Position numbers and translations under genes: made by a program
The notes under the pieces: generated by a model
Seen by the model: only the letters and a program-made list of their open reading frames with translations
What the model was told of the DNA's origin: nothing
Databases searched by the model: none
In this document: positions 9,111-17,727 of the stretch, in pieces
How the letters are laid out: each line of letters opens with the position of its first letter
How positions within the stretch are numbered: position 1 is the stretch's first letter
Assembly: GCA_020029535.1 (NCBI GenBank)
Contig: JAIBJM010000006.1
Span: 1 to 64,000, forward strand
Direction of reading: 5' to 3'
From: Gammaproteobacteria bacterium
Lineage (GTDB): Bacteria; Pseudomonadota; Gammaproteobacteria; Steroidobacterales; Steroidobacteraceae
DNA length: 64,000 bases

Positions 9111-9251
9111 ATGGCGGCGGTGAACGCTGAGCGCTTGATCTGGAAGAACCGCACAAACAGGAACCAGTCGCCATCGTAACCGTCGTGTAAGGGATGAGCG
9201 GGCGGAGGAAGGGAGGGAGCTTCAGCCCGAGAAACGAGCCGTTTGGTTCGT

Positions 9252-11096
9252 TCATTGGCCCCAGGCTTTCCGCGTCCCGATCGCCATGACCCGCCGCACC
9301 AGCGTGCCCGCGACGCTTCGCGCATAGGTACGCGCGAAGCGATAGGCTCGGTATGCCACGCCGCGATCGGCGGCGGTTCCGGCGAGCACGGCCGCATGGA
9401 TCGCGCCAGCCAGGTCGAAGTATTTGCGCCGGCGATAGTGTCGTACCGAGTCCGTCAGATCGTCGACCAAAGTCACATAGTGACGGATGTCGATCAATTT
9501 TACGTTGGGCGTCTCGGCAACGACGCGATCGACGATGGCGTTCATCTCCCGGTGTCGCGCCAGGCGTCCGGATTCGAATCGATAGCCGGTGCTGATCTCC
9601 GCGCCGTTCATCAGAAGGAGCAGACGATCTTGCGGGATCCGCCGCGCGATCTCGCGCAGGTTCTGCAGGAACTGTTCCGGACTCAGGCCGCCAAGGAATT
9701 CGAAGCGCTCCTTGAAGTCGGCGAGGACGGCGCGATTCAAGCCGAAGCGCTCCCAGTCGGCAAGAACCTCCCTCCAAGTGTCTTCGTCGGTGATGTCCTG
9801 GCTTAAATCGCCATATGGGATGACAAAGTCCGATCCGCGGTGCCGATACAGGCCCTGCGTATAATCCATCAATAGGCTATAGATATAGACGTCGTGCTCG
9901 CCGGCCAGCATCATCGAGTCGAAGGCGCCGCGCGTCATGAACGGCAGTCGATCGAGGATGGCGCCATACTGCGCGATCACCTGCGGCTGATTCGAGCGCA
10001 GCAGGATCTCGGTGTGCTCGCGATGAACGGGCATACCCGTCGGAGACATGAAGTTGAACTCCGTGTCGAACACGCTGTCCTGACCCAGGTAGCCCTTGAT
10101 CTGCTCGAGGTCGCAGCCGCCCTTGAGCAGGATCCGCAGGTCGGCCCTGGTCTTCGCGTCGCCGACGCTCGGCGTCGCCGCCGGCGCCGAGGTGATCTCT
10201 TCGATCCAGTCGGGCGCGAAGTTGGGGTCGAGGGGCGTGACGACCTCCCCGACCACGGTCAGCTTCGGTTGCCCGAGCTTGGCGTGGTAGACCCAGTGCT
10301 CGACACCCATGTTCATGATGCGACAGGACAGCGTGTAGTGGACCATCACGCCGTTCTCGACGGCAAAGAAGCCGCAGTTGCCATAGTCGCCGTAGCGGTC
10401 TGACACGAAAACGCAGCCGCTCTGGACGCCCGGGCGGGCGACGAGGGCTCGCAGCTCGTCGAGCGAGCATCGGTTCTTGGTGTAGTTGAGCTGGTTGGTC
10501 CGAGCGATCAGCTCGTGCGCGCGCTCGAGCTCGCCAGCACAGTCGCGCTCGATGCGGACCTTGATCTCCGAGCGGCGCAGGAACTCGTCGTTGTTTGACG
10601 CGAGCGCTCGCTGGTCGACGGCCTTCGCTTCAAGGACTTTGTATTGCTTCAGTCGGCTGTGGCTGCGGTCGTCCTTGCCGGCCAGCGCCGGCCAAGTGCG
10701 CATCGCGGCGATCTGGTCGGGCCCGGCAAGCTGCAGGTTGGGGCTGTAAAAGAGGGCTTCCTGCAGGTTCTGATGGTTGTCGTCCACGAACAGGACGTTC
10801 TCGGCCCGAAGCTGCATCTCCTCGAGGATCTTCGCGATGAGTTCGCCTTTGGGCGACCAGGCGATCTTGGGGAATACGAAGTAGGACCACAGACCGGTCG
10901 ACTCGATGAATGCTTTGACCTTCTCGAAGTCGTTCTTCGAGCAGATGGAATTCATCACGCCGCGGTTGGTCAGCTCGACGACGAGATCGTGGTTCGCCTG
11001 ATCGTAGCGCACCGTGCCTTCGCCAAGGACCCCGGACCAAAACGTCTCGTCCAGGTCCCAAATCACGAGCTTGATCTGCCTACGATCCGCACCCAT
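9252..11096 (-). CDS. FkbH-like HAD-IIIC family protein with C-terminal extension
   Basis: 614 residues. The N-terminal HAD phosphatase-like domain has DLDET (Asp14/Asp16), CSKND and FVDDNHQN, the hallmark of FkbH/HAD subfamily IIIC. An acyltransferase-like middle region follows (RAHELIARTNQLNYTKNR, GDYGNCGFFAVENG). The ~250-residue C-terminal part (NFMSPTGMPVHREHTEILL, LLLMNGAEISTGYRFE) looks like an SGNH-type extension, but I see no clear catalytic triad. FkbH proteins usually load glyceryl or acyl groups in polyketide or surface-glycan clusters. No such cluster is here, so the gene is an orphan next to an IS remnant. Substrate unknown. Confidence 0.75.
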   Translation of the reverse strand: MGADRRQIKLVIWDLDETFWSGVLGEGTVRYDQANHDLVVELTNRGVMNSICSKNDFEKVKAFIESTGLWSYFVFPKIAWSPKGELIAKILEEMQLRAENVLFVDDNHQNLQEALFYSPNLQLAGPDQIAAMRTWPALAGKDDRSHSRLKQYKVLEAKAVDQRALASNNDEFLRRSEIKVRIERDCAGELERAHELIARTNQLNYTKNRCSLDELRALVARPGVQSGCVFVSDRYGDYGNCGFFAVENGVMVHYTLSCRIMNMGVEHWVYHAKLGQPKLTVVGEVVTPLDPNFAPDWIEEITSAPAATPSVGDAKTRADLRILLKGGCDLEQIKGYLGQDSVFDTEFNFMSPTGMPVHREHTEILLRSNQPQVIAQYGAILDRLPFMTRGAFDSMMLAGEHDVYIYSLLMDYTQGLYRHRGSDFVIPYGDLSQDITDEDTWREVLADWERFGLNRAVLADFKERFEFLGGLSPEQFLQNLREIARRIPQDRLLLLMNGAEISTGYRFESGRLARHREMNAIVDRVVAETPNVKLIDIRHYVTLVDDLTDSVRHYRRRKYFDLAGAIHAAVLAGTAADRGVAYRAYRFARTYARSVAGTLVRRVMAIGTRKAWGQ

Positions 11097-11246
11097 GAAC
11101 GCTCCGACGCTGCCAACCGACTACAACCGTATCATGCCGGCCGGGCACCGGCGAGCGAGTGTGACTTCGGTGACAGCTGGCACCATCTCATCGGCGATCA
11201 ACTGAAGGGCCTTAGCGTCCTGCCGCGTGAGAGCGCCGCGACGGGG

Positions 11247-11846
11247 TCAGGTCAATGCCTGCCGTCCGGCGAGCGCATGCGCCAGCGTGCCGCCGTCCAC
11301 ATACTCCAGCTCGCCGCCCATCGGCACTCCGTGCGCGATGCGGCTGGCGGCGATGCCATGCTGTCTGACCAGTTGCGAAAAAAGATGGGCCGTGGCTTCG
11401 CCTTCCACCGTGGGATTGGTGGCCAGAATGACTTCGCGCACGCTGTTGTCACTGAGCAGCGCTTCGAATTGCTCGCTGCCCAGCTGTTCGGGCCCGATGC
11501 CGTCCAGCGGCGACAGATGCCCCATCAGCACGAAGTAGCGGCCGCGATAGCCGCCTGACTGTTCGATGGCGACCACATCGGCCGGCGATTCCACTACGCA
11601 GAGGATGCTTGCATCGCGCTGCGCATTGGCGCAGATCGCGCACAGTGGCGCTTCGGTCAGCATGCGACAGCGTGTGCACCGCCCTACCCGTTCCAGTGAA
11701 CGGGTCAGTGCGCCAGCCAGGGTCTGCGCCGCGGGGCGCGCGTCCTGCAGCAGGTGAAATGCCATGCGCTGCGCGCTCTTGGGACCCACACCCGGCAGGG
11801 CGCGCAGCGCCTCGATCAGTTCAGCCAGCGCCGGCGAGTGTTTCAA
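11247..11846 (-). CDS. recR: Recombination mediator protein RecR
   Basis: 199 residues. It has an N-terminal helix-hairpin-helix ([17 protein letters not shown]), a four-Cys zinc finger ([16 protein letters not shown]) and a Toprim domain ([25 protein letters not shown]). It acts with RecO/RecF in loading RecA on gapped DNA. The best start is TTG at 11846, giving [10 protein letters not shown]; there is no closer ATG. It lies 10 bases after ybaB in the conserved dnaX-ybaB-recR operon. Confidence 0.97.
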   Translation of the reverse strand: MKHSPALAELIEALRALPGVGPKSAQRMAFHLLQDARPAAQTLAGALTRSLERVGRCTRCRMLTEAPLCAICANAQRDASILCVVESPADVVAIEQSGGYRGRYFVLMGHLSPLDGIGPEQLGSEQFEALLSDNSVREVILATNPTVEGEATAHLFSQLVRQHGIAASRIAHGVPMGGELEYVDGGTLAHALAGRQALT

Positions 11847-11856
11847 TCGGATCGCC

Positions 11857-12180
11857 CTAGAACGGCAGCTTCATGCCCGGCGGCAGCTGCATACCACCCA
11901 TCAGGTCAGCCATTTTGGCCTGCGATGCGGCGTCAGCCTTCTGTACCGCGTCGTTGAAGGCGGCTGCGATCAGATCCTCGAGCATCTCGCGATCCTCGCC
12001 GATCACCGCGGGCTCGATCTGCACCCGCTTGACCTGATGCTTGCCGGTGAGCGTCACCTTGACCATGCCGCCGCCGGATTCGCCGGTGACTTCCAGCAGC
12101 GCGATCTCGGCCTGTGCCTTCTGCATGTTGGCCTGCATCGCCTGGGCCTGCTTCATCAGATTGCCGATATCTCCGCGCAT
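11857..12180 (-). CDS. ybaB: YbaB/EbfC family nucleoid-associated protein
   Basis: 107 residues, the normal family length, with the typical start [20 protein letters not shown] and a middle that fits the dimeric DNA-binding fold ([35 protein letters not shown]). Its start codon lies 2 bases after the dnaX stop and recR follows after 10 bases, so all three are one transcript. It is a small DNA-binding protein of uncertain physiological role. Confidence 0.95.
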   Translation of the reverse strand: MRGDIGNLMKQAQAMQANMQKAQAEIALLEVTGESGGGMVKVTLTGKHQVKRVQIEPAVIGEDREMLEDLIAAAFNDAVQKADAASQAKMADLMGGMQLPPGMKLPF

Positions 12181-12182
12181 GC

Positions 12183-13739
12183 TTACTCCTTGCCAGGTCG
12201 TACCGATTCCGGGTGGATGGTGGCATTGAAACGGCGCTGCAGTGACTGCACGCCGGCGTCGGCGGCGAATGCCGAGCGCGCGTCGCTGTGACGCTGCTCC
12301 TCAAGCCGCTGCTTCTCGCGCGCCGGCGATTCGGCAATATCCTGCCGCACTTCGATCTGCACGCGCAGCGCACTGCCAAAATGACGCGACAGTGCCTGGG
12401 CCAGCTTCTCCTCCTGAGCCGGCGTGCGCACCACCGAACTGCGCGGATCCAGCGCCAACCGCACCAGATTGCCCGTGCGCTCCAGCAACACGCAATGCGA
12501 GGCCAGCTGTCGGGCTGCGCCCTGCAGATCCAGGTTTGCCACCAGCTCCGACCAGTTGACGTCGGCCGCATCCGCGGCAGACGGTGCCGGCCCTGGTGCA
12601 GCGGGCGCGACGCTGCTGTCCGGCACCGAACGTCGTGGCGCCGGCGCCGGAGTCGCGCCGGGCCTGAACACCAGCATGCGCAGCAGCGTCATGCGGAAAC
12701 CGGCCTGCGGATCGGGCGCCAGCGGCAGGTCGCGGCGACCCAGAATGCCGATCTGGTAGTACAGCTGCACATCTTCCGCGGCCAGCCTGCCGGCCAGCTC
12801 GGTCAGCAACTCCGGCGCATGCAATTCATCGCCGGCATAGTCCGGCACCACCTGGCGCAGCGCCACGCGCTCCAGCAGCGAAGTCAGCTGCTCGAGGATC
12901 TGGCCGTAGTCCGGCGACCACTGCTCCAGCGACTCGACATAGGCGAACAGCGCAGCAGTGTCGCCAGCCGCCAGCAAGGTGGCGATCTGCGTAACCTGAT
13001 CGCGATCGACGGTGCCCAGCATGGCGCGCGCCGCGGCTTCGTCAGCACGGCCATTGCCAAAGGCCAGCAGCTGGTCCAGCAACGACAACGCATCGCGCAG
13101 GCTCCCGTCGCCGGCGCGTGCCAGCAGCTGCAGCGCTGGCGGCTCGAAGGCAATCTGCTCGGCCTCGAGAATCTGTTTCAGTCGTGCGGTGATCAATCCC
13201 ACCGGCAGCCGCTTCAGGTTGAACTGCAGACAGCGCGACAGCACGGTCACCGGCAGTTTCTGCGGATCGGTGGTGGCGAGCAGGAACTTGACGTGTGGCG
13301 GCGGCTCTTCCAGCGTCTTCAGCAGCGCATTGAATGAGTGCGTCGACAGCATGTGCACTTCGTCGATCAGATAGATCTTGAAGCGGCTGCGCGTCGGCGC
13401 GTACTGCACATTGTCCAGCAGCTCACGCGTGTCATCGACCTTGGTGCGTGAAGCGGCATCCACTTCAATCAGGTCGACGCTGCGGCCGCTATCGATCTCA
13501 CGGCAGCTGCCACATTCGCCGCAGGGATTGCGGCTGACGCCGCGCTCGCAGTTCAGGCACTTGGCAAGAATCCTTGCCACCGTGGTCTTGCCGACACCCC
13601 GCGTACCGGCGAACAGGAAGGCATGGTGCAACCGGCCGCTGTCCAGCGCATTGCCCAGTGCCTGCAGCACATGCTCCTGCCCCGTCATTTCCTGGAAGCT
13701 GTGCGGCCGCCACTTGCGGGCCAGAGCCGTGTAGCTCAT
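12183..13739 (-). CDS. dnaX: DNA polymerase III subunit tau/gamma
   Basis: 518 residues from the ATG at 13739 ([12 protein letters not shown]), chosen over an upstream in-frame ATG because family members start here. It is the clamp-loader ATPase: Walker [10 protein letters not shown], zinc-binding cysteines in CLNCERG...CGECGSC, Walker B LIDEVHML, sensor 1 TTDPQKLP. The C-terminal half is Pro/Ala-rich followed by a short tau domain. I see no slippery A-run like that of E. coli dnaX, so a programmed gamma product is not evident. It leads the dnaX-ybaB-recR operon and follows the SRP RNA gene. Confidence 0.97.
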   Translation of the reverse strand: MSYTALARKWRPHSFQEMTGQEHVLQALGNALDSGRLHHAFLFAGTRGVGKTTVARILAKCLNCERGVSRNPCGECGSCREIDSGRSVDLIEVDAASRTKVDDTRELLDNVQYAPTRSRFKIYLIDEVHMLSTHSFNALLKTLEEPPPHVKFLLATTDPQKLPVTVLSRCLQFNLKRLPVGLITARLKQILEAEQIAFEPPALQLLARAGDGSLRDALSLLDQLLAFGNGRADEAAARAMLGTVDRDQVTQIATLLAAGDTAALFAYVESLEQWSPDYGQILEQLTSLLERVALRQVVPDYAGDELHAPELLTELAGRLAAEDVQLYYQIGILGRRDLPLAPDPQAGFRMTLLRMLVFRPGATPAPAPRRSVPDSSVAPAAPGPAPSAADAADVNWSELVANLDLQGAARQLASHCVLLERTGNLVRLALDPRSSVVRTPAQEEKLAQALSRHFGSALRVQIEVRQDIAESPAREKQRLEEQRHSDARSAFAADAGVQSLQRRFNATIHPESVRPGKE

Positions 13740-13746
13740 CGGGAGG

Positions 13747-13854
13747 GGATCCGCGCCGGCCGAACTTCGGCGCACGCTGCAACCGTTACCGCTGCTCCCT
13801 TCCGGGCCTGACGGGGTTGGCGGCGCAGAGTCGCGAAGGAACCGGCGCGGACCA
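13747..13854 (-). ncRNA. ffs: Signal recognition particle RNA (4.5S, small bacterial type)
   Basis: On the minus strand this region carries the universal SRP tip: GTCAGGCCCGGAAGGGAGCA. The ends pair (GGTCCGCGCCGG with CCGGCGCGGATCC), closing a hairpin of about 107 nt. It is the RNA partner of Ffh, encoded at 46727-48085, and targets membrane proteins co-translationally. It sits between tRNA-Ser and dnaX, a common gammaproteobacterial arrangement. The exact ends are set from the pairing and may be off by a few bases. Confidence 0.9.
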
Positions 13855-13865
13855 CCATTGATGAA

Positions 13866-13957
13866 TGGCGGAGAGGGTGGGATTCGAACCCACGAACACC
13901 CGTGAAGATGTTACTGGAATTCCAGTCCAGCGCCTTCGACCGCTCGGCCACCTCTCC
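13866..13957 (-). tRNA. tRNA-Ser (anticodon GGA)
   Basis: A 92-nt class II tRNA with encoded CCA. The acceptor ends GGAGAGG and CCTCTCC pair. The anticodon stem is CTGGA...TCCAG around a loop containing GGA (reads UCC/UCU). A long variable arm and a standard T arm (GTGGGTTCGAATCCCAC) follow. Confidence 0.96.
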
Positions 13958-13981
13958 ATTCAACATGTTAGAAACTATATC

Positions 13982-14239
13982 TCAGGAACTTCCGTATGAA
14001 GGCGGATTCGACAGACAATCGTCCTTGCTGTTGCGCGCGTGCTCGGGTTCGTTGAGATCCGGAATCCGCACCGCGTTGCGCGTGTCGGGCGCGTCAAGGC
14101 CTGCGGCCGGCTTCAGCGGGGCCAGATTGACCGGATCGGATGCTACCACCGGTTCACGGCAGGAAGTGCGGCGGCTGAATATGGAGCAGGCGCTGAGCAG
14201 GCTCAGCGCCGCAATCAGGACCAGGCGTGCCACTGGCAT
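13982..14239 (-). CDS. Short lipoprotein, BamC-like N-terminal segment
   Basis: 85 residues with a lipoprotein signal peptide and lipobox (LLSAC, Cys18). After the Cys comes a disordered stretch, LAPLKPAAGLDAPDTRNAV then IPDLNEPE. This resembles the N-terminal lasso of BamC (NlpB) that binds BamD, and the gene follows dapA with an ATGA overlap just as bamC does in enterobacteria. The two folded BamC domains are absent, so this would be a minimal version. Assignment rests on synteny and a short motif; it could be an unrelated lipoprotein. Confidence 0.6.
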   Translation of the reverse strand: MPVARLVLIAALSLLSACSIFSRRTSCREPVVASDPVNLAPLKPAAGLDAPDTRNAVRIPDLNEPEHARNSKDDCLSNPPSYGSS

Positions 14240-15138
14240 CAGGCCGCTCCCGCCTGCTCGGTGGTATTGGCCTGCGCGGCGCGCAGCGCGGCACGCACCT
14301 GTGGTTGCAGTGACTCACTGAGCCAGATCAGCGGCAAACGGATACCTTCGGATATCAAACCAAGCTCCTTCAGGGCCCACTTGACCGGGATCGGGTTGGC
14401 CTCGACAAACAGGGCGCGATGCAGGGGCATCAGTTGGGCATCGAGCCGCTCGGCCTGCGTCCGCTCGCCACGTGCCGCCAACGCCATCAGCGTCGACATG
14501 GCCTGCGGCAGCACGTTGGCGGTTACCGAGATCACCCCGCGTGCGCCGGCCAGCACACTTTCGCGCGCGGTCAGGTCGTCGCCCGACAGCACAGCGAAAT
14601 CCGGCCCGGCCAATGCCACGACCTCGCGGATGCGCTCTACGGTGCCCTGCGCCTCTTTGAGGGCGCGGATGCCGGGTAGTTTCATCAGCCGCTCGACGGT
14701 GGCCGGCAGCAGGTCGACGCAGGTGCGCCCCGGCACGTTATAGAGAATGACCGGCGCGGTGGCGGCCTGCGCGATCGCGGCGTAATGGCGGTACAGACCT
14801 TCCTGCGTCGGACGGTTGTAGGCCGGTGTAACCACCAGCAGTCCGTCCAGCTGCAGTGCGCCCAGCTTCTGTACGCGCTCCACGGCCTGGGCGGTGCTGT
14901 TGCTGCCGGCGCCGGCGATCAGCGCCAGACGGTTGCCGCAGCGCGTGCGCGCGCGCCGCAGCAGTTCAAACAGCTCGGCTTCGCTCAGGGTTGATGACTC
15001 GCCGGTGGTGCCGCCGACGACAATGCCGCTGGTGCCATTCTGCAGCTGCAGATCGAGCAGGCCATCCCAGGCTGCGTAGTCCACGGCGCCATCCGGACGC
15101 ATAGGCGTAACGATCGCAACCAGGCTGCCGGAAAACAT
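14239..15138 (-). CDS. dapA: 4-hydroxy-tetrahydrodipicolinate synthase
   Basis: 299 residues. It condenses pyruvate with aspartate semialdehyde, the first committed step to lysine and meso-diaminopimelate. Visible motifs: GGTTGESSTL (substrate hydroxyls), the catalytic Tyr in VVTPAYNRPTQEG, ILYNVPGRT, and the Schiff-base Lys in IRALKEAQG. The start is the ATG at 15138 (MFSGSLVAIVTPM), preceded by GAGGAGCT; an upstream in-frame start would add 23 unrelated residues. It overlaps the downstream lipoprotein gene by 4 bases. Confidence 0.97.
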   Translation of the reverse strand: MFSGSLVAIVTPMRPDGAVDYAAWDGLLDLQLQNGTSGIVVGGTTGESSTLSEAELFELLRRARTRCGNRLALIAGAGSNSTAQAVERVQKLGALQLDGLLVVTPAYNRPTQEGLYRHYAAIAQAATAPVILYNVPGRTCVDLLPATVERLMKLPGIRALKEAQGTVERIREVVALAGPDFAVLSGDDLTARESVLAGARGVISVTANVLPQAMSTLMALAARGERTQAERLDAQLMPLHRALFVEANPIPVKWALKELGLISEGIRLPLIWLSESLQPQVRAALRAAQANTTEQAGAA

Positions 15139-15262
15139 CAAGCTCCTCGGGAATGCCGCTTTGGGCAATTTGTCGCAACGGGCGCGCGATGTTACGGGGC
15201 CGGACAAGGCCGAAGCAAGCCCGCGCCCGCGTCGGCCGTTTACCCGCTAAACTGCGCTCATC

Positions 15263-15814
15263 GTGAATGAATCATCCGGACTGAACAAACAACACTTGGC
15301 GGTTTCCGCCATAGGCGCCGACCGTACCGGCATGGTGCACGAGCTGACCCGCACCATCACCGACTGCGGCGGCAATATCGCCGAGAGCCGCATGGCCAGC
15401 CTCGGCTCCGAGTTCGCCATGCTGCTGCTGGTCAGCGGCAACTGGCATGTGCTGGCGCGGATCGAATCCGAGCTCCGGCGTCTGGCCGAGGCCGGCACGC
15501 TGACCGTACATCTGCGCCGCACCGACGCGCGTCCGCCGCGCAAGGACATGCTGCCCTACTCGGTGGACATCGTCAGTCTGGACCAGACCGGCATCGTCGC
15601 CGGGCTGTCCGGATTCTTCGCCAACCGGCACATCGACATCGGTGAGGTGGCCACGCGCAGCTATGCCGCCGCGCACACCGGCGCGCCGATGTTCGCCGTG
15701 CAGATGATCATCCAGGTGCCCAGCAAGCTCCATGTGGCACAGCTGCGCGAAGAGTTCATGGATTACTGCGACTCGATGAACCTCGATGCCATCCTCGAGC
15801 CGGTGAAGTCATGA
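15263..15814 (+). CDS. gcvR: Glycine cleavage system transcriptional repressor-like ACT protein
   Basis: 183 residues with two ACT domains (GADRTGMVHELTRTITDCGGN and SLDQTGIVAGLSGFFANRH), the GcvR layout. In E. coli GcvR binds GcvA in the presence of glycine; no gcvA is in the window, so the partner is not seen. The start is a GTG at 15263. It is divergent from dapA across a 124-base gap and overlaps bcp by 4 bases (ATGA), an arrangement common in gammaproteobacteria. Confidence 0.85.
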   Translation: MNESSGLNKQHLAVSAIGADRTGMVHELTRTITDCGGNIAESRMASLGSEFAMLLLVSGNWHVLARIESELRRLAEAGTLTVHLRRTDARPPRKDMLPYSVDIVSLDQTGIVAGLSGFFANRHIDIGEVATRSYAAAHTGAPMFAVQMIIQVPSKLHVAQLREEFMDYCDSMNLDAILEPVKS

Positions 15815-16278
15815 GCGGCATTGCGGTCGGCAGCAAGGTGCCGGACTTCAGCCTGCCCGCCTCCGGCGGCGACAACTTCCAGCTCGGCAAGGCGCGTGGC
15901 GACATAGTGGTGCTGTATTTCTACCCGCGCGACAACACTTCCGGCTGCACGCTGGAAGGCCAGCAGTTCCAGCAGCGTCTGGCCGCGTTCCGACGTGCCG
16001 GCGCGCGTATCTACGGCGTATCGCGCGACAGCCTGGCTTCGCACCAGAAGTTCTGCGCCAAATTCGGTTTCGGCTTCGAGCTGCTGACGGACGCCGACGA
16101 GAAAGCCTGCCAGCTGTTCGACGTCATCCGCGAGAAAAGCCTGTATGGACGCAAGTACCTGGGCATCGAGCGCAGCACCTTCCTGATCGATGGGCGCGGC
16201 GTGCTGCGACAGGAATGGCGTAAGGTGAAGGTGGACGGGCACGCTGCAGAAGTGCTGGAGGCCGTGAAATCACTGTGA
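15811..16278 (+). CDS. bcp: Thioredoxin-dependent peroxiredoxin (BCP/PrxQ)
   Basis: 155 residues, peroxiredoxin fold with FYPRDNTSGCTLEG carrying the peroxidatic Cys. The second Cys five residues later, found in E. coli Bcp, is absent here. Cys residues in HQKFCAKF and KACQLF are candidates for resolving Cys in the other PrxQ subtype. It reduces organic and hydrogen peroxides in the cytoplasm. It overlaps gcvR upstream and phoH downstream by 4 bases each, so all three are probably coupled. Confidence 0.93.
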   Translation: MSGIAVGSKVPDFSLPASGGDNFQLGKARGDIVVLYFYPRDNTSGCTLEGQQFQQRLAAFRRAGARIYGVSRDSLASHQKFCAKFGFGFELLTDADEKACQLFDVIREKSLYGRKYLGIERSTFLIDGRGVLRQEWRKVKVDGHAAEVLEAVKSL

Positions 16279-17681
16279 AGAATCCCAAGCGCCGGCTGTT
16301 CGTGCTCGATACCAATGTGCTGCTGCACGATCCCACCTCGATTTTCCGCTTCGAGGAGCACGACATCTTTCTGCCGATGGTGGTGCTGGAGGAGCTGGAC
16401 GCCAACAAGAAGGGTCTGTCGGAAGTTGCGCGCAGTGCCCGCCAGGTCAGCCGTTTTCTCGATGACATGATGCGCAATGTCACCAAGGAGCAGATCGATG
16501 CCGGACTGCAGATCCCGTCCGGCCTGTCAGGCAACCACGGCAAGAAGCCGGCCGCCGGCCGACTGTTCTTCCAGACCCGCGATCTGGGCAGCGGTCTGCC
16601 CGAGGGCCTGCCGGGCGTCGGCGGCGACAACCTGATCCTCGGCCAGACGCTGTCGCTGCAGAAGCAGCAGCCCGATGCGCGCGTGGTGCTGGTGTCCAAG
16701 GACATCAATCTGCGCATCAAGGCTGCCATCACCGGCGTGCATGCCGAGGACTACTACAGCGACAAGACCATTGAAGACGCCGACGTGCTGTATTCCGGCG
16801 TCCAGAAGCTGCCGGCGGATTTCTGGGAAAGCCACAGCAGCGACATGAAGTCGTGGAAGGAAGGCGACCGCACTTTCTACCAGCTCAGCGGCCCGGCCAT
16901 CGCCGATTGGCAGTGCAACGAATTCGTGCATGAGGACAGCCCGTCCGGCATCGAAGCCATGGTGCGCAAGATCGAAGGCAGCACCGCAACGCTGGAACTG
17001 ACGCGCGACTTCCGCAGCGAGCGGCACAGCGTGTGGGGCATCACCGCGCGCAACCGCGAACAGAACCTGGCACTGAACCTGCTGATGGATCCGGAAATCG
17101 ACTGCGTGACCATTCTCGGGCCGGCCGGCACCGGCAAGACGCTGCTGGCGCTGGCGGCGGGTCTGGCACAGACGCTGGAGCGCAACCGCTTCGCCGAGAT
17201 CATCATGACCCGCGTCACCATCCCGCTGGGCGAGGACATCGGCTTCCTGCCGGGCACTGAAGAAGAGAAGATGGAGCCGTGGATGGGCGCGCTGATGGAC
17301 AACCTCGAAGTGCTGACGCGCAGCGAGGAAGGCGGCAACTGGGGTCGCGCCGCCACCAACGATCTGCTGCGCAATCGCATCAAGATCCGTTCGCTGAATT
17401 TCATGCGTGGGCGCACCTTCCTGAACCGTTTCATCATTCTCGATGAGGCGCAGAACCTGACGCCGAAGCAGATGAAGGCGCTGGTGACGCGCGCCGGTCC
17501 CGGCAGCAAGGTGATCTGCCTGGGCAACATCGCGCAGATCGACACGCCCTATCTGACCGAGACCACTTCGGGCCTGACCTACCTGGTCAACCGCCTGCGC
17601 GGCTGGGCGTACGCCGGCCACATCACACTGATGCGCGGCGAGCGTTCGCGGCTGGCTGACTATGCTTCCGAGGCCTTGTGA
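16275..17681 (+). CDS. PhoH family protein with PIN domain (PhoH2 type)
   Basis: 468 residues. The N-terminal PIN ribonuclease domain (FVLDTNVLLHDPTSIFRF, VVLEELDANK, ARVVLVSKDINLRIKA) is fused to a PhoH ATPase domain with Walker A GPAGTGKTLLALAAG and Walker B FIILDEAQNLTP. PhoH2 proteins are reported to be RNA helicase/RNases. The start is GTG at 16275, overlapping the bcp stop. All motifs appear intact. No toxin-antitoxin partner is seen. Confidence 0.93.
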   Translation: MKNPKRRLFVLDTNVLLHDPTSIFRFEEHDIFLPMVVLEELDANKKGLSEVARSARQVSRFLDDMMRNVTKEQIDAGLQIPSGLSGNHGKKPAAGRLFFQTRDLGSGLPEGLPGVGGDNLILGQTLSLQKQQPDARVVLVSKDINLRIKAAITGVHAEDYYSDKTIEDADVLYSGVQKLPADFWESHSSDMKSWKEGDRTFYQLSGPAIADWQCNEFVHEDSPSGIEAMVRKIEGSTATLELTRDFRSERHSVWGITARNREQNLALNLLMDPEIDCVTILGPAGTGKTLLALAAGLAQTLERNRFAEIIMTRVTIPLGEDIGFLPGTEEEKMEPWMGALMDNLEVLTRSEEGGNWGRAATNDLLRNRIKIRSLNFMRGRTFLNRFIILDEAQNLTPKQMKALVTRAGPGSKVICLGNIAQIDTPYLTETTSGLTYLVNRLRGWAYAGHITLMRGERSRLADYASEAL

Positions 17682-17727
17682 ACCTGCGCGGCGGAACCCG
17701 TTACGGTTCCTGTGGTCCTAGCAACGC

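Noticed and set aside
12183-13739. Programmed frameshift in dnaX producing gamma
   Set aside because: No A-rich slippery run with following hairpin is visible at the expected place.
17693-17710. GGAACC/GGTTCC hairpin between phoH and the M48 protease gene as a terminator
   Set aside because: Only 6 bp, no T-run, and the genes are 46 bases apart on the same strand; too weak to call.
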